Source: Terebella lapidaria (taxonomy: Eukaryota > Annelida > Polychaeta > Terebellida > Terebellidae). Taken from it: a stretch of DNA of 64,000 bases. Positions within the stretch are counted from its first letter, which is position 1; each line of letters begins with the position of its first letter. The notes under the pieces were generated by a model. The model made no database searches. It had not been told where the DNA came from and saw only the letters and a list, made by a program, of their open reading frames with translations. The position numbers and the translations under genes were made by a program. Of the stretch, positions 53,413 through 62,810 are shown piece after piece. The DNA lies in NCBI GenBank assembly GCA_949152475.1, contig OX424568.1, forward strand, positions 3,261,667 to 3,325,666, read 5' to 3'.

Positions 53413-55272
53413 CTACTGCCCACCAGTATCACGGCGCGAACTGCTCCCCGACGGCGGACGCGGTGGAAAGGTCTGTGGTACCAATGGTCGTCCGAAGCTT
53501 GTCCCTCTGGCATCAACCGGGAGAAGATCCGGATCATGGAGGCTCCACTGGGGCGGGACGTAGAACCCATTCCTGAGGCGTTCGTCTCGGATGGACCAAT
53601 CTGGAATCCGGACGATCTGACGGGTCGGGACGAGACCAAACGGTGACTCTCTCTGCTCCATGATCTCTACGTAGACGCCGGAGTCTCTCATCTCGGCTGG
53701 CCCCCACTGCTCCGGTCCCCAACGTACTGCATAGTATCTAGCGTGCTCCGGGACTGCGGGCGCAAAGACGGAAGCGCTCCGTCCCCCAATATTCACCGGG
53801 AAACAATGTGACGGACACGGTTGAGTTGAAGGACCGCCAAACGGGTAGAATGTGTAGGGTGGACTCTGGGTTGGTGCTCGGACTTGGCTCCTTCCGGACC
53901 GCTCACTGGAAGACTGTCGAGGTCGGGTTTCCACCGGAGACAGGATTCCGGGTGTAGCTCTGGCTTGATCTACCAGGATACTCCTCCGGGCTCTCTGCAC
54001 GTCCGCATGGCTTCGTTCAGACGCGGAAGACTCTATTCCGTCATCCCTAGCCGCTGAACTGGTTCTGCTTCCGGCTACTGCTTGAATGGTTGCCGGCAAA
54101 GTTCGCTCCGTGGATCCTCGGGTCTCCGTCTCACTGCCAGCTCTGCTCCGGTTTCCGCCTTCCGTTTTGGTCTCCGGTCTGCCTCCCGATCTGCCAATGG
54201 GTCTGCTGTCCGCTCGGCTATCTGCTCTGCTATCTGCTCTATCTGCTCTGCTATCGACTCGGCTATCTGCTCTGCTATCGGCTCGGCCGCTGGATCTGAT
54301 TTCTGCTCCGCCTCCGGGCCGGACAATCACACTGCTCACTGCTCTGCCACTGCTAGTTGTTCTCGGAGGTGGACTCCGGAAAAGGTCTTCCTCATCGTCT
54401 CGGCTCTGCATTTCCGCAATGTCTGCCACTCCCACTTCTGCCGTTGCTCCGCCGGAACCTTCCTCCAACAGCCGGAACTTGTAGTCATACACCCCCTTGC
54501 CTTTTCCTTTGACGCTGCCTCCGGAAGACTTGGGTGGGGTGTGTCGTTTCTCCTCTCGACCACGTTCTCCGCCTCGGTCCTTGGCTCGCTCCGGGCTCTC
54601 CTTCCTATATTCTCGGCGTTGATGGCGTCCGGATTTATCCGGCGAACGGCTGCGACTCCGCTTCTTTCCGCGGTCTCGATCTGCTCCGGTACCTCGAGAT
54701 GGTTCAGGGCTGTTTTTCCGGGAGGTGTTCCGGGAAGAACTCCGGGTCACAGGCGGCTTAACCGGCTTCGGGTCTCCTGGTTCCTGCAACTCGTCTTCAC
54801 TTGCCATGATTTTCAGCTCCGCTTCCTCTTCCGAACTGCTGTCCGCCTCCGTGGACGAAACGTCGGCTGCTAGTGTGGCCACCGACTGGGTACCGGAACG
54901 GTACCGGGTCCGGGACGAAACCGAACCTCCCGACTCCGACTCCGTATCCGACAACTGGTCAAGCCGTGTTACCGGCTTCTTGCTTTTCCGTGGGGTCATC
55001 TTGGACCGGAGGCTTTTCTCCTCAAACTGCTCTCTGCCCACCCTCAGTCGAATCGGGTTTGCGTCCATTGCGTGCCGGGACTGCAGATGCTTCTGTGTTC
55101 CCTCTTTCCGTCTGCTCCAATGGTCACACTGCGGACAGGCGAAGACGGTGACTTCACTTGTGTGCTGCTCCGTGACATGCCGGAGCAACGTGTGCTTGCT
55201 CTTGAACTCTAGGTTGCAGTCTCCACACCGGTGAGGGCGGGGCTTGCGGGGTGTTGTCTTTACTTTCGGCAT
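53413..55272 (-). CDS. ORF4 of copy B: zinc-finger and SR-rich accessory protein
   Basis: 619 codons with the same two C2H2 fingers at residues 16-67, RS-rich middle and unrecognised W/P-rich C-terminus as copy A. The RADS repeat block is longer, with an extra RVDS-type unit, while the 11-bp ACTTGCGACG repeat after the stop is shorter. The rest is nearly identical, which suggests the protein is under selection or has diverged only recently. Confidence 0.85.
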   Translation of the reverse strand: MPKVKTTPRKPRPHRCGDCNLEFKSKHTLLRHVTEQHTSEVTVFACPQCDHWSRRKEGTQKHLQSRHAMDANPIRLRVGREQFEEKSLRSKMTPRKSKKPVTRLDQLSDTESESGGSVSSRTRYRSGTQSVATLAADVSSTEADSSSEEEAELKIMASEDELQEPGDPKPVKPPVTRSSSRNTSRKNSPEPSRGTGADRDRGKKRSRSRSPDKSGRHQRREYRKESPERAKDRGGERGREEKRHTPPKSSGGSVKGKGKGVYDYKFRLLEEGSGGATAEVGVADIAEMQSRDDEEDLFRSPPPRTTSSGRAVSSVIVRPGGGAEIRSSGRADSRADSRVDSRADRADSRADSRADSRPIGRSGGRPETKTEGGNRSRAGSETETRGSTERTLPATIQAVAGSRTSSAARDDGIESSASERSHADVQRARRSILVDQARATPGILSPVETRPRQSSSERSGRSQVRAPTQSPPYTFYPFGGPSTQPCPSHCFPVNIGGRSASVFAPAVPEHARYYAVRWGPEQWGPAEMRDSGVYVEIMEQRESPFGLVPTRQIVRIPDWSIRDERLRNGFYVPPQWSLHDPDLLPVDARGTSFGRPLVPQTFPPRPPSGSSSRRDTGGQ

Positions 55273-55350
55273 TCTGATTCTCTGCTTTGTATCGATGTTG
55301 ACTCAGCTACAGCAAACTGCCTTCTGCATCCGGTAACAGCTAACTGCCCC

Positions 55351-55400
55351 TTTTATAGTCTCTGGAAGTCACGTGACTGGCTTATCTGCTTGATGATTGG
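55351..55400 (-). promoter_or_regulatory. Predicted internal promoter for ORF4, copy B
   Basis: CCAAT (55400-55396), GTCACGTGAC (55377-55368) and TATAAAA (55357-55351), conserved with copy A. Confidence 0.65.
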
Positions 55401-55447
55401 CTGCTCAGCAAACTGCAACTCCTCCTGGTGGTCTTCTTGGATAAATA

Positions 55448-55450
<3 letters not shown>

Positions 55451-55490
<40 letters not shown>
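55451..55490 (-). repeat. Internal poly(A) tract after ORF3, copy B
   Basis: 40 A on the element strand, against 32 in copy A, at the same position. Confidence 0.9.
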
Positions 55491-55587
55491 CGTGTTGTTG
55501 CTGCTAACTGCCACCGCTTCTTCCGTCTCCGCCAAACTGCCAACCGCCTCCGTCAACCGCTATACTGCCAACCGCCTCCGTCTACTT

Positions 55588-56373
55588 TCACACTGCCTTC
55601 GCTTCCGTCCAGGAGTCCTCATTTGCCGTCTCATACTCCGACTCATCCGTCTCCGGCTCCGAAGTGGGAGAAGGTGGTCTATATTCCCACACCCGGATCT
55701 CTGCCTCCCAGTCTTCCACCGGCTGATCTTCCTCTTCGGGTTTCTCCCAATCGTCTGCTTGATCCGGCATAACTGCTCTGACCGCCTCTGCAATTAGCTC
55801 CACCTCCCGATCCCAGCTTTCCGGAGGAGCGTCGTCGGCGGCCCGGAGACAGCCCTGTGGATCCGGAACCCATTCCGGGAGATCTAACTGCTCCGGTTGT
55901 CCGATGGGGGCGGCTGCTCCGGCATCCCAGTCAGGGCCAAACGGAAGCTGGTCCGCATAAGTTCCCGGAACTGTATTCTCCCTTGGTGACCGGGTGCAGT
56001 ATCGCCGGAAACGCCTATGCCGGGACTGCGTTGCTGTTCCCCGCCAGGCCGAATCAAAGGTTCCCACATGGTGGAGGGTGGCCTCGTCCTGAGGAGGACG
56101 GTTCCCGGAAGGGTACTTCCACCCGTGCATCTCCCGGAGATGCCTCCTAAGGTCGTTCGCCCGGTTGCCATAGAAGGCACACAAACAGCAATGAAATCTC
56201 TGGGCTGGGCACACATGCCGTCTCCGGTCCCTCGCACTCTCAAACATCCGGTCACACCGCTTACACAGCCGGCTATAATCCAGTGGCAGCCGGCTATAAT
56301 CCAGTGGCTGCGGGGTTGCCCAATCTCTGCTCCGGCCGCGATCTTGTCTATCAAGGAACGCCGAGTAGGCCAT
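55588..56373 (-). CDS. ORF3 of copy B: zinc-finger protein with acidic tail
   Basis: 261 codons. The segment PLDYSRL is present twice before the fingers (a 21-bp tandem duplication compared with copy A), so the finger cysteines start at C37. The canonical finger and the acidic C-terminal tail are conserved. Confidence 0.85.
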   Translation of the reverse strand: MAYSAFLDRQDRGRSRDWATPQPLDYSRLPLDYSRLCKRCDRMFESARDRRRHVCPAQRFHCCLCAFYGNRANDLRRHLREMHGWKYPSGNRPPQDEATLHHVGTFDSAWRGTATQSRHRRFRRYCTRSPRENTVPGTYADQLPFGPDWDAGAAAPIGQPEQLDLPEWVPDPQGCLRAADDAPPESWDREVELIAEAVRAVMPDQADDWEKPEEEDQPVEDWEAEIRVWEYRPPSPTSEPETDESEYETANEDSWTEAKAV

Positions 56374-57425
56374 TCCGGAAGGCCGGGAAACTGAAATTGT
56401 CGATCTACTGCACCGCTTTTACTGCACCGCTTCTGCGCCGCCTCTCCGGACTGGTGGTCTTCCGGGAAACACTTAGTCGTTTTTCACTGCAAAATCTGTC
56501 GCTGCCGGAAAATGCTGGACTTGATTCGATTCCGCCAAACTTTGTCTGCGATGTGCACAGCTCGAGGTCTGCTCTCCAACTGCTGTCAGAGCCCGATTTC
56601 AAGGCCCTTTTATACCCTTTCTGCTCACGTGATTTGAAAAGCTCCACGCTGATTGGCTGCCTCAGGAGTGACGTCACAATTATGCAAAAACTCAACCGTT
56701 AACCGAGAGGTGTCCGTCTCCGGCTCAACCGGCTTCTCCGGGTTTTTCCGGCTCCCTTTCAACTGCTTCTCCGAGCGAAGTATCTGCAATTTTGAAGTAT
56801 CTCTGCTATCAGGAGGGTTGAAAAGAGTCTCAGCCAGTTGAATCTGCCTCTCAGACGAACATCTAGACTGCAAGTTGGGCGTTTCCGCCATCTGTACTGC
56901 TTCGTCAACTGCATATCTGCTCATTGGTATTACTGCTTGTCGACACTGGAAACTGCATACATTCTTGTCCAGAAGGAGGGCCCTTCCTATCTGGAATGAT
57001 GTTTCACCGCTTCTGTCGATCTGCAGCCGGTTTGCTGTCTCTGCTAAGTGGAAACTCCGGTTGGATGTCTACAGCCGGAAAACTTTTCCGTCTTAATTCT
57101 CTGAATACGGAAGACGTGTAGCTGCTTCTCTGGAGATACTAGACCGCTAACCCAGGTTCTTCTGGACCCCTGGCCGCTACCCTGGACTGGTTGACTATGC
57201 GCTCAAACCAGTCAGAACCTCAAGGATGTCTCTATCCGGTCTCTGCACCGCTTTCCGCTCTGCTTCCTTTCTCCGCCCTGTTTCCGGAACCGGCACTTGC
57301 TCGCTGCTTCGACTTCTTGCGGTCGCTCTCTGCCGGAACTCAACGTTTTACCAGGGTCTCAGCTATCTCCTTCTCCTGCTCTACAGCTCACTCCGTCTTC
57401 TAATATTTCTGCGTCCTCTGCGGCT
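56374..57425 (-). other. pol-ORF3 spacer of copy B
   Basis: Non-coding on the element strand. It carries the ORF3 promoter, as in copy A. Confidence 0.6.
56608..56676 (-). promoter_or_regulatory. Predicted internal promoter for ORF3, copy B
   Basis: CRE (56676-56669), CCAAT (56656-56652), CACGTG (56631-56626) and TATAAAA (56614-56608). Here the TATA is TATAAAA, as in the LTR, rather than the TATATAA of copy A. Confidence 0.7.
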
Positions 57426-60400
57426 TTACTCCGAGTCCGTATCCGACTCAGAGACCGTCGGTTCCGTCTCCGGAACACTACTCTGCTTCGGCGGCTCCGT
57501 CTGCCTCCAGGAATCCGCCATTCTCCGCTTCATCCATCTCGGATGCTTGACGCCATTATACGGTTTCAGCAAATCGAAGTGAACCACCTTCTGTCGAGTT
57601 TCACTCTCTGCAATCTCGTAGGTCACGTCGGTAAATCTGCTCAGCACTAGCTTTGGACCGCTCCACTTCCTCTGCAACTTGGGAGCTTTGCCCTTCTTCC
57701 GTGTTTTGACCGCCATCCACACTCGGTCTCCTGGCTGGAACTGATTGTTGACCTTCCTCCGGTCGTACAGCTTCTTCTGCCGTTCCATTTCTCGGCCAGA
57801 TTTCGCTCGAACCGCCTTGTATACCGCCTCTAGTCGCTCCCGGAGCTGACTGCCATACTCTGTTACTTCTGCCGTTGATTCTCCCGGCGGTCTGCCAATC
57901 AGTAACTCTACCGGAGTGTTGACTTCTCTGCCCAGCATCAGCAAGTTGGGACTCTGCCCGGTTGTCTCCTGCGGGGTACTCCGGTAAGCTGCCATCGCCA
58001 ACGGAACTAGCTGATCCCAGTTGGTCTGCCGCTCGCTTACGTACAGGCTCAAGATCTGCTGCAGCGTCCGGTTGAATCGCTCGATGAAACCGTCCGACTG
58101 AGGTCGGAAAGCGGTCGTCCGTGTCTTGTGAATCCCCAGGATTCTGCAAACATTTCTCAGCAAGTCGGACTCGAAATTTCTGCCTTGGTCGGTGTGTATC
58201 TCCATCGGGATACCGTACCGCGCTGCAAACTGGTTGACGAATATGTCCGCAACCGTCACCGCTTCCTGATTCGGCATCGGGTAAGCCTCTACCCACTTGG
58301 TGAAGTAATCGCCGATTACTAAGATGTACCGGTTCCCCCGGGTGGATTTAGGTAACGGACCCATCACGTCCATTGCCACCCTCTCCATGGGCGCTCCAAC
58401 CCGGTATTTCTGCATCGGAGATCGTTTCAAGTTCTGCATACTTCTTGACGCACATTCGTCACAGCTCAGCACCCACTGCTTTATGTCCCGCATCATAGCC
58501 GGCCAGAAATACCGCCTCCGAATGCTAGCCGCCATCCTTCTGCTTCCGAGGTGTCCTCCCGTCCGGCTCTGGTGGGCCAGACGGAAAATCTCCTGTCTCA
58601 GCTCCTTCGGGGTTATTAACTGCATTCGGCTGGTTCCTTCTGCCGTTCTCCATTTCCGGTAGACTACTCCGTCGACTTTCAGCAAGGTCTTCCGCATCCC
58701 GTACAGCACTTTCTCCTCGCTGCTCATGCTGGAAAAGTCTGCACTGCCAGCTGTACCGCTCCCGTCGATCAGCGACGTCACCAGTGAGTACCAAGGTTCT
58801 GCTTGCTGCATTCTCCGCAAATCATCTGGTCGATATTTCTGCCCCAGCACAGTATCCTGGTCCGCATTTTCCGCCAGCCTAATCTGCTCTGCAACCGCAT
58901 CCGCTTTTCCTGGAACTGCCTTCTCCGTCACCGCAACCGCAACCGGCTTCCGGGACACTGCTTTCTCCGTCACCGCAACCGCAACCGGCTTCCGGGACGC
59001 TGCTTTCTCCGTCACCGCAACCGCAACCGGCTTCCGGGACGCTGCTTTCTCCGCTACTGCAACCGCCTTCCTTGGGACTGCTTCCTCCGTCAGTTCTGCT
59101 TCTCCGCCCGATCTCCTTGACCGCTTCCGGCGTCCCCCCTTCTTTGGCTTGGGCTGAGGAGTTTCTTCACTTCGTGTCTGCCGGATTCTTTCTCCGTAGT
59201 TCCAGGCATCTATCTTGGCTTGTTTCCAGTCGATTTTTCCGCATTGGCTGCATGGGGATCTGGACAAGGCGTCCGCATTATTATGGATTCGCCCCGGACG
59301 ATGTTCGATGTCGAAATGAAACTCACTCAGGAGCTCAATCCACCGGGCTACCTGCCCCTGGGGCTCCTTGAAATTCATAAGCCAGGTCAGACTGCCATGA
59401 TCCGTGCGAAGAAGGAAGTGTCGTCCCAGCAAGTACTGCTTATTCTTCTGTACCGCAAACACAACCGCCAGGAGCTCCTTCCGGGTGACACAGTATCTCC
59501 GTTCTTCTTTGGTTAGGCTGCGGCTCAAGTAGGTTATCACCCGCTCCTGGTTGCCCTGCTTCTGTGACAGTACTGCTCCCAGCCCGGTGTCACTGGCGTC
59601 CGTGTCCAGGATATATCGGCCTTGCTCCCTTGGGTACCCGAGTATCGGTGCCGATACTAGGCGGTTCTTCAGCTCTGCAAATGCCTGTTCTTGCTCCGTC
59701 TGCCACCGGAACGGCACCCCTTTTTCCGTCAAGTGATTCAGCGGCGCTGCAATCTCGGAGAACTTCGGCACGAACTTCCGGTAATAGGAGCAAAGTCCCA
59801 GAAAACTGCGCAGCTCCGTCAGGTTGGTGGGTGTCCGCCACTTCCGTACTGCCTCCGTTTTTGCCGGGTCGGTGCGGATACCGTCTCTGCCGACTATGTG
59901 ACCTAGGAAAGACACCTCCGGCTGGAAGAACTTGCATTTTGACGGTTTGACTTTTAGGTCTGCCTCTCTCAGCTTGCTGAACACCTCCTGAAGATCACGG
60001 ATGTGATCCTCCAGGGTCTTGCTGTAGACTATGATGTCGTCCAGATATATGAGGCAGGTCTTCCAGGACAAACCGCCTAGCACCTTCTCCATCAACCGCT
60101 CGAACGTACCCGGAGCATTGCACAAGCCGAAACTCATCACTTTGAACTGGTAAAGGCCGCCAGGAACACAGAAGGCCGACTTTTTCCGGGCGTCTTCATC
60201 CATCCCGACCTGCCAGTAGCCACTGGTCAGGTCGAGAGTGGAGAACCATTTAGCGTCTGCACAGGCTGCTATGGTGTCGTCTATTCTCGGCAACGGATAA
60301 GCATCTTTCTCCGTGACTGCATTTAACCGCCGGTAATCGACGCAGAACCGGGTGGTCCCATCCTTTTTCTTCACGAGGACAATCGGTGAAGCCCACGGAC

Positions 60401-61427
60401 TGCTACTTTCTTCAATGACGTTCTTGTCTTTCATCTCCTGAATCAGACTGCTCACCAGCTCTCTCTTGTCTGGCGGAATTCGTCTGGTTGGCTGCTTAAT
60501 CGGCCGGTGACTGCCCGTGTTTATCTGATGTTGTACCTCGTTGGTCTGCCCCAGTTCTCCGGCATCATTACTGAAGGTCGGCTTATTCCGAAATAGGAGG
60601 TCGGTTACTCTCTCGCGGAAATGACTCGGCACTGCATCCTGGGTCTGCTCTGCTAACTGCCGCAGCTTCTCGTACCCGCTCCAATTCCGCCCGGCCTCCG
60701 ACTCCGTGGAAATCTGCACCTTCCGGCTCCGCTCCGCCAACGGCACAACACTGCAACCGGCTGCTAAGGTGGTCATCGTCGCCAACTGCGCTCCTTTCTT
60801 GATGATTACCGGCTCTGCCATCACGTTGATCACTCGAACCGGGACTGTTCCTTGCTTTATCCGGGATAAAGTTCTCCCGATCAGCCAAGGTCTTTTCTCC
60901 GTAGGCTCCTGCGGCATTTCTAGTACTCCTTCTGCTTCACGGACACTCTCTGCTTGTCCTATAATCAGCTGTTCCGTTTCCGGCGGAATTTGGTAATCTG
61001 CTACAGCGTTGATCGGAAACGGCTCCCTGGTCTGCTCGAACATGGTGAGGAACACCTCCTGGCTGCCCATCTGCATGGTCATCCGGTCGAAGTTTATGCC
61101 GGATACTCGGGAACGGATGAAATCCATCCCCAGTATTCCTTCGTCTTCACAGTCTGCAATCTCGAACGTCACGGTCTCAGCTACTCCTGCGATGTTGAGT
61201 GGGAGTTCTTTCCGGCCATGTGTTCGTATGTTACTTCCGTCAACCATTGAAAGACGAATCGGCGACCGCTTCAGCTTCATTCCGGGTTTCCGGATCCGTT
61301 CCCAGGTTTGTAGGTTGAGCATTGTGACAGTGCTGCCGGTGTCGATTATCAGCGTTACTGGCTCTCCGCATACTCTGGCTGTCACACACATGCCCACCTC
61401 GCCCCTGGGACCGGGTCCGTGAACCAC
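57426..61427 (-). CDS. pol of copy B (protease, RT, RNase H, integrase)
   Basis: About 1333 codons, looks whole. Approximate positions: protease DTG at 29-31; RT motif A near 398 and YLDD near 462; RNase H DTDASD near 609; integrase zinc finger about 952-990; DDE aspartates near 1019 and 1079 and glutamate near 1116 (about 36 residues apart, as expected). The frame is open upstream of this GTG and overlaps the gag end in the -1 frame. The repeat tether between RNase H and integrase is at about 58915-59075. No chromodomain. Confidence 0.93.
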   Translation of the reverse strand: MVHGPGPRGEVGMCVTARVCGEPVTLIIDTGSTVTMLNLQTWERIRKPGMKLKRSPIRLSMVDGSNIRTHGRKELPLNIAGVAETVTFEIADCEDEGILGMDFIRSRVSGINFDRMTMQMGSQEVFLTMFEQTREPFPINAVADYQIPPETEQLIIGQAESVREAEGVLEMPQEPTEKRPWLIGRTLSRIKQGTVPVRVINVMAEPVIIKKGAQLATMTTLAAGCSVVPLAERSRKVQISTESEAGRNWSGYEKLRQLAEQTQDAVPSHFRERVTDLLFRNKPTFSNDAGELGQTNEVQHQINTGSHRPIKQPTRRIPPDKRELVSSLIQEMKDKNVIEESSSPWASPIVLVKKKDGTTRFCVDYRRLNAVTEKDAYPLPRIDDTIAACADAKWFSTLDLTSGYWQVGMDEDARKKSAFCVPGGLYQFKVMSFGLCNAPGTFERLMEKVLGGLSWKTCLIYLDDIIVYSKTLEDHIRDLQEVFSKLREADLKVKPSKCKFFQPEVSFLGHIVGRDGIRTDPAKTEAVRKWRTPTNLTELRSFLGLCSYYRKFVPKFSEIAAPLNHLTEKGVPFRWQTEQEQAFAELKNRLVSAPILGYPREQGRYILDTDASDTGLGAVLSQKQGNQERVITYLSRSLTKEERRYCVTRKELLAVVFAVQKNKQYLLGRHFLLRTDHGSLTWLMNFKEPQGQVARWIELLSEFHFDIEHRPGRIHNNADALSRSPCSQCGKIDWKQAKIDAWNYGERIRQTRSEETPQPKPKKGGRRKRSRRSGGEAELTEEAVPRKAVAVAEKAASRKPVAVAVTEKAASRKPVAVAVTEKAVSRKPVAVAVTEKAVPGKADAVAEQIRLAENADQDTVLGQKYRPDDLRRMQQAEPWYSLVTSLIDGSGTAGSADFSSMSSEEKVLYGMRKTLLKVDGVVYRKWRTAEGTSRMQLITPKELRQEIFRLAHQSRTGGHLGSRRMAASIRRRYFWPAMMRDIKQWVLSCDECASRSMQNLKRSPMQKYRVGAPMERVAMDVMGPLPKSTRGNRYILVIGDYFTKWVEAYPMPNQEAVTVADIFVNQFAARYGIPMEIHTDQGRNFESDLLRNVCRILGIHKTRTTAFRPQSDGFIERFNRTLQQILSLYVSERQTNWDQLVPLAMAAYRSTPQETTGQSPNLLMLGREVNTPVELLIGRPPGESTAEVTEYGSQLRERLEAVYKAVRAKSGREMERQKKLYDRRKVNNQFQPGDRVWMAVKTRKKGKAPKLQRKWSGPKLVLSRFTDVTYEIAESETRQKVVHFDLLKPYNGVKHPRWMKRRMADSWRQTEPPKQSSVPETEPTVSESDTDSE

Positions 61428-61489
61428 CTGCCGGTTATGGGGGTGTCCTCTCTTCCGGGTCCCGGATTTCCCCTTTTCCGCGACCCGCT

Positions 61490-62776
61490 CTAGTTTTCCG
61501 GCTGCTGCTGCTGCTGTCGTGGCTGCTGCAATTGTTGCTGCTGCTGCTGCTGCGGCTGCTGCTGCTGCTGCTGTTGTCGCGGCGACTGCTGCTGTTGTGG
61601 TTGACGCCGCTGCTGCTGCTGCTTCGGCTGCCTACAGTCTCGGGCAAAATGCCCTTTCCGGCCACAGTTGAAACATTCTAAATCCGCTCGGGAACTGCGC
61701 TGCTGCTGCTGCCGGCTAACCGCTTCCTTGACCTGAGTCATCAGATCCGCCATCTGCTGCTGAGTCTGCTCGGCTTGCTTCCGCAATTCGTTCACCTGCT
61801 GGCTCCACTCCGGCTCCGTGTTCAGCTGCCTCGTCCGGTGTCGCTCCGCTGGTCTGCTGTTGTCCGTTTTCATGATACTCTCATACTCGGTAGCGAAAGC
61901 CAGGGCCTGCGACAGCGTTTCCGGGTGGCTTTTCAATACCGACAACCGCATATCTCGGTTAGTCAGGCTGTTGCAGAAATGCATCTTCATGAGCACTTCT
62001 GTTGTTGCCGGATCTGCTTTTGGGTAAGCTAGCCGCGTCTTGCTCCGTATGTCTCTGGCCAGCTCGGACAGCTCCTCCTCCGGCTGCAATTTCCGTGTCT
62101 GCAATTCTGCCTGGAAAACAAATGTTTTCTCCCCCGGACAAAACTGCTGTTTTAATGCCGCCACAACCGTATCAAAGCTGCGTCTCTGCTCCGCGGACAG
62201 ATCCAGTAGTATGCTGCGGGCGTTACCCCTCAAACTGACACATAAGTTCAGCGCCTTTTCCTCTGCTGTCCAACGGTAGTACCGAGCGTATTCAAGGAGG
62301 TGAGCCTCATATTCCGGCCACGGATCAGTTCCGTCGTATGTCATTAATCTGGCTACTCCTGCCCTTGGTGCTGGCTGTTGTACTGCTTCTGCCTGCTGCT
62401 GCTTTCCGGTTACTGCCAGGTGCTGCTGAAACACCTCCATTTGGGTCGCCAATAATCTGGTCAGGTTGTCGACTAAGTTCTCTCCGCCTTCCGGGTCCGC
62501 ATCCGGTTCCCGATCGCCAGCCTGGTCCGGAAAGTTAACTTCCGCCTCTGCTAACTGCTCTGCAGGCTGTTCTCCTTGAGGAACCCGGAGGGGCTCGTCT
62601 GCAACTGCTTTCTGCATTTCCGGCTGCAACAGCTTCCGCTCGGCAGGACGAACCGCTTCCTTTTCCGCAACCGGCATCTGCAACGGCTCAGCCCCTACTG
62701 CTCCTACAGGCTGCTCCGTGTCCGACACGGCTGCCTTCAGCTGCTGTTCCGCCAATTTGCCCCGTCTAGTAGTCAT
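61490..62776 (-). CDS. gag of copy B
   Basis: 428 codons, nearly identical to copy A: capsid-like region, one CCHC knuckle, poly-Q tail. The CAG runs differ by two codons. Confidence 0.92.
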   Translation of the reverse strand: MTTRRGKLAEQQLKAAVSDTEQPVGAVGAEPLQMPVAEKEAVRPAERKLLQPEMQKAVADEPLRVPQGEQPAEQLAEAEVNFPDQAGDREPDADPEGGENLVDNLTRLLATQMEVFQQHLAVTGKQQQAEAVQQPAPRAGVARLMTYDGTDPWPEYEAHLLEYARYYRWTAEEKALNLCVSLRGNARSILLDLSAEQRRSFDTVVAALKQQFCPGEKTFVFQAELQTRKLQPEEELSELARDIRSKTRLAYPKADPATTEVLMKMHFCNSLTNRDMRLSVLKSHPETLSQALAFATEYESIMKTDNSRPAERHRTRQLNTEPEWSQQVNELRKQAEQTQQQMADLMTQVKEAVSRQQQQRSSRADLECFNCGRKGHFARDCRQPKQQQQRRQPQQQQSPRQQQQQQQPQQQQQQQLQQPRQQQQQPEN

Positions 62777-62786
62777 ACTGCAGATG

Positions 62787-62804
62787 ATCCCACCGCTGCC
62801 ACCA
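62787..62804 (-). other. Primer-binding site, tRNA-Leu, copy B
   Basis: Identical to that of copy A: ATCCCACCGCTGCCACCA on the plus strand, 6 nt from the 5' LTR. Confidence 0.85.
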
Positions 62805-62810
62805 AAAAGT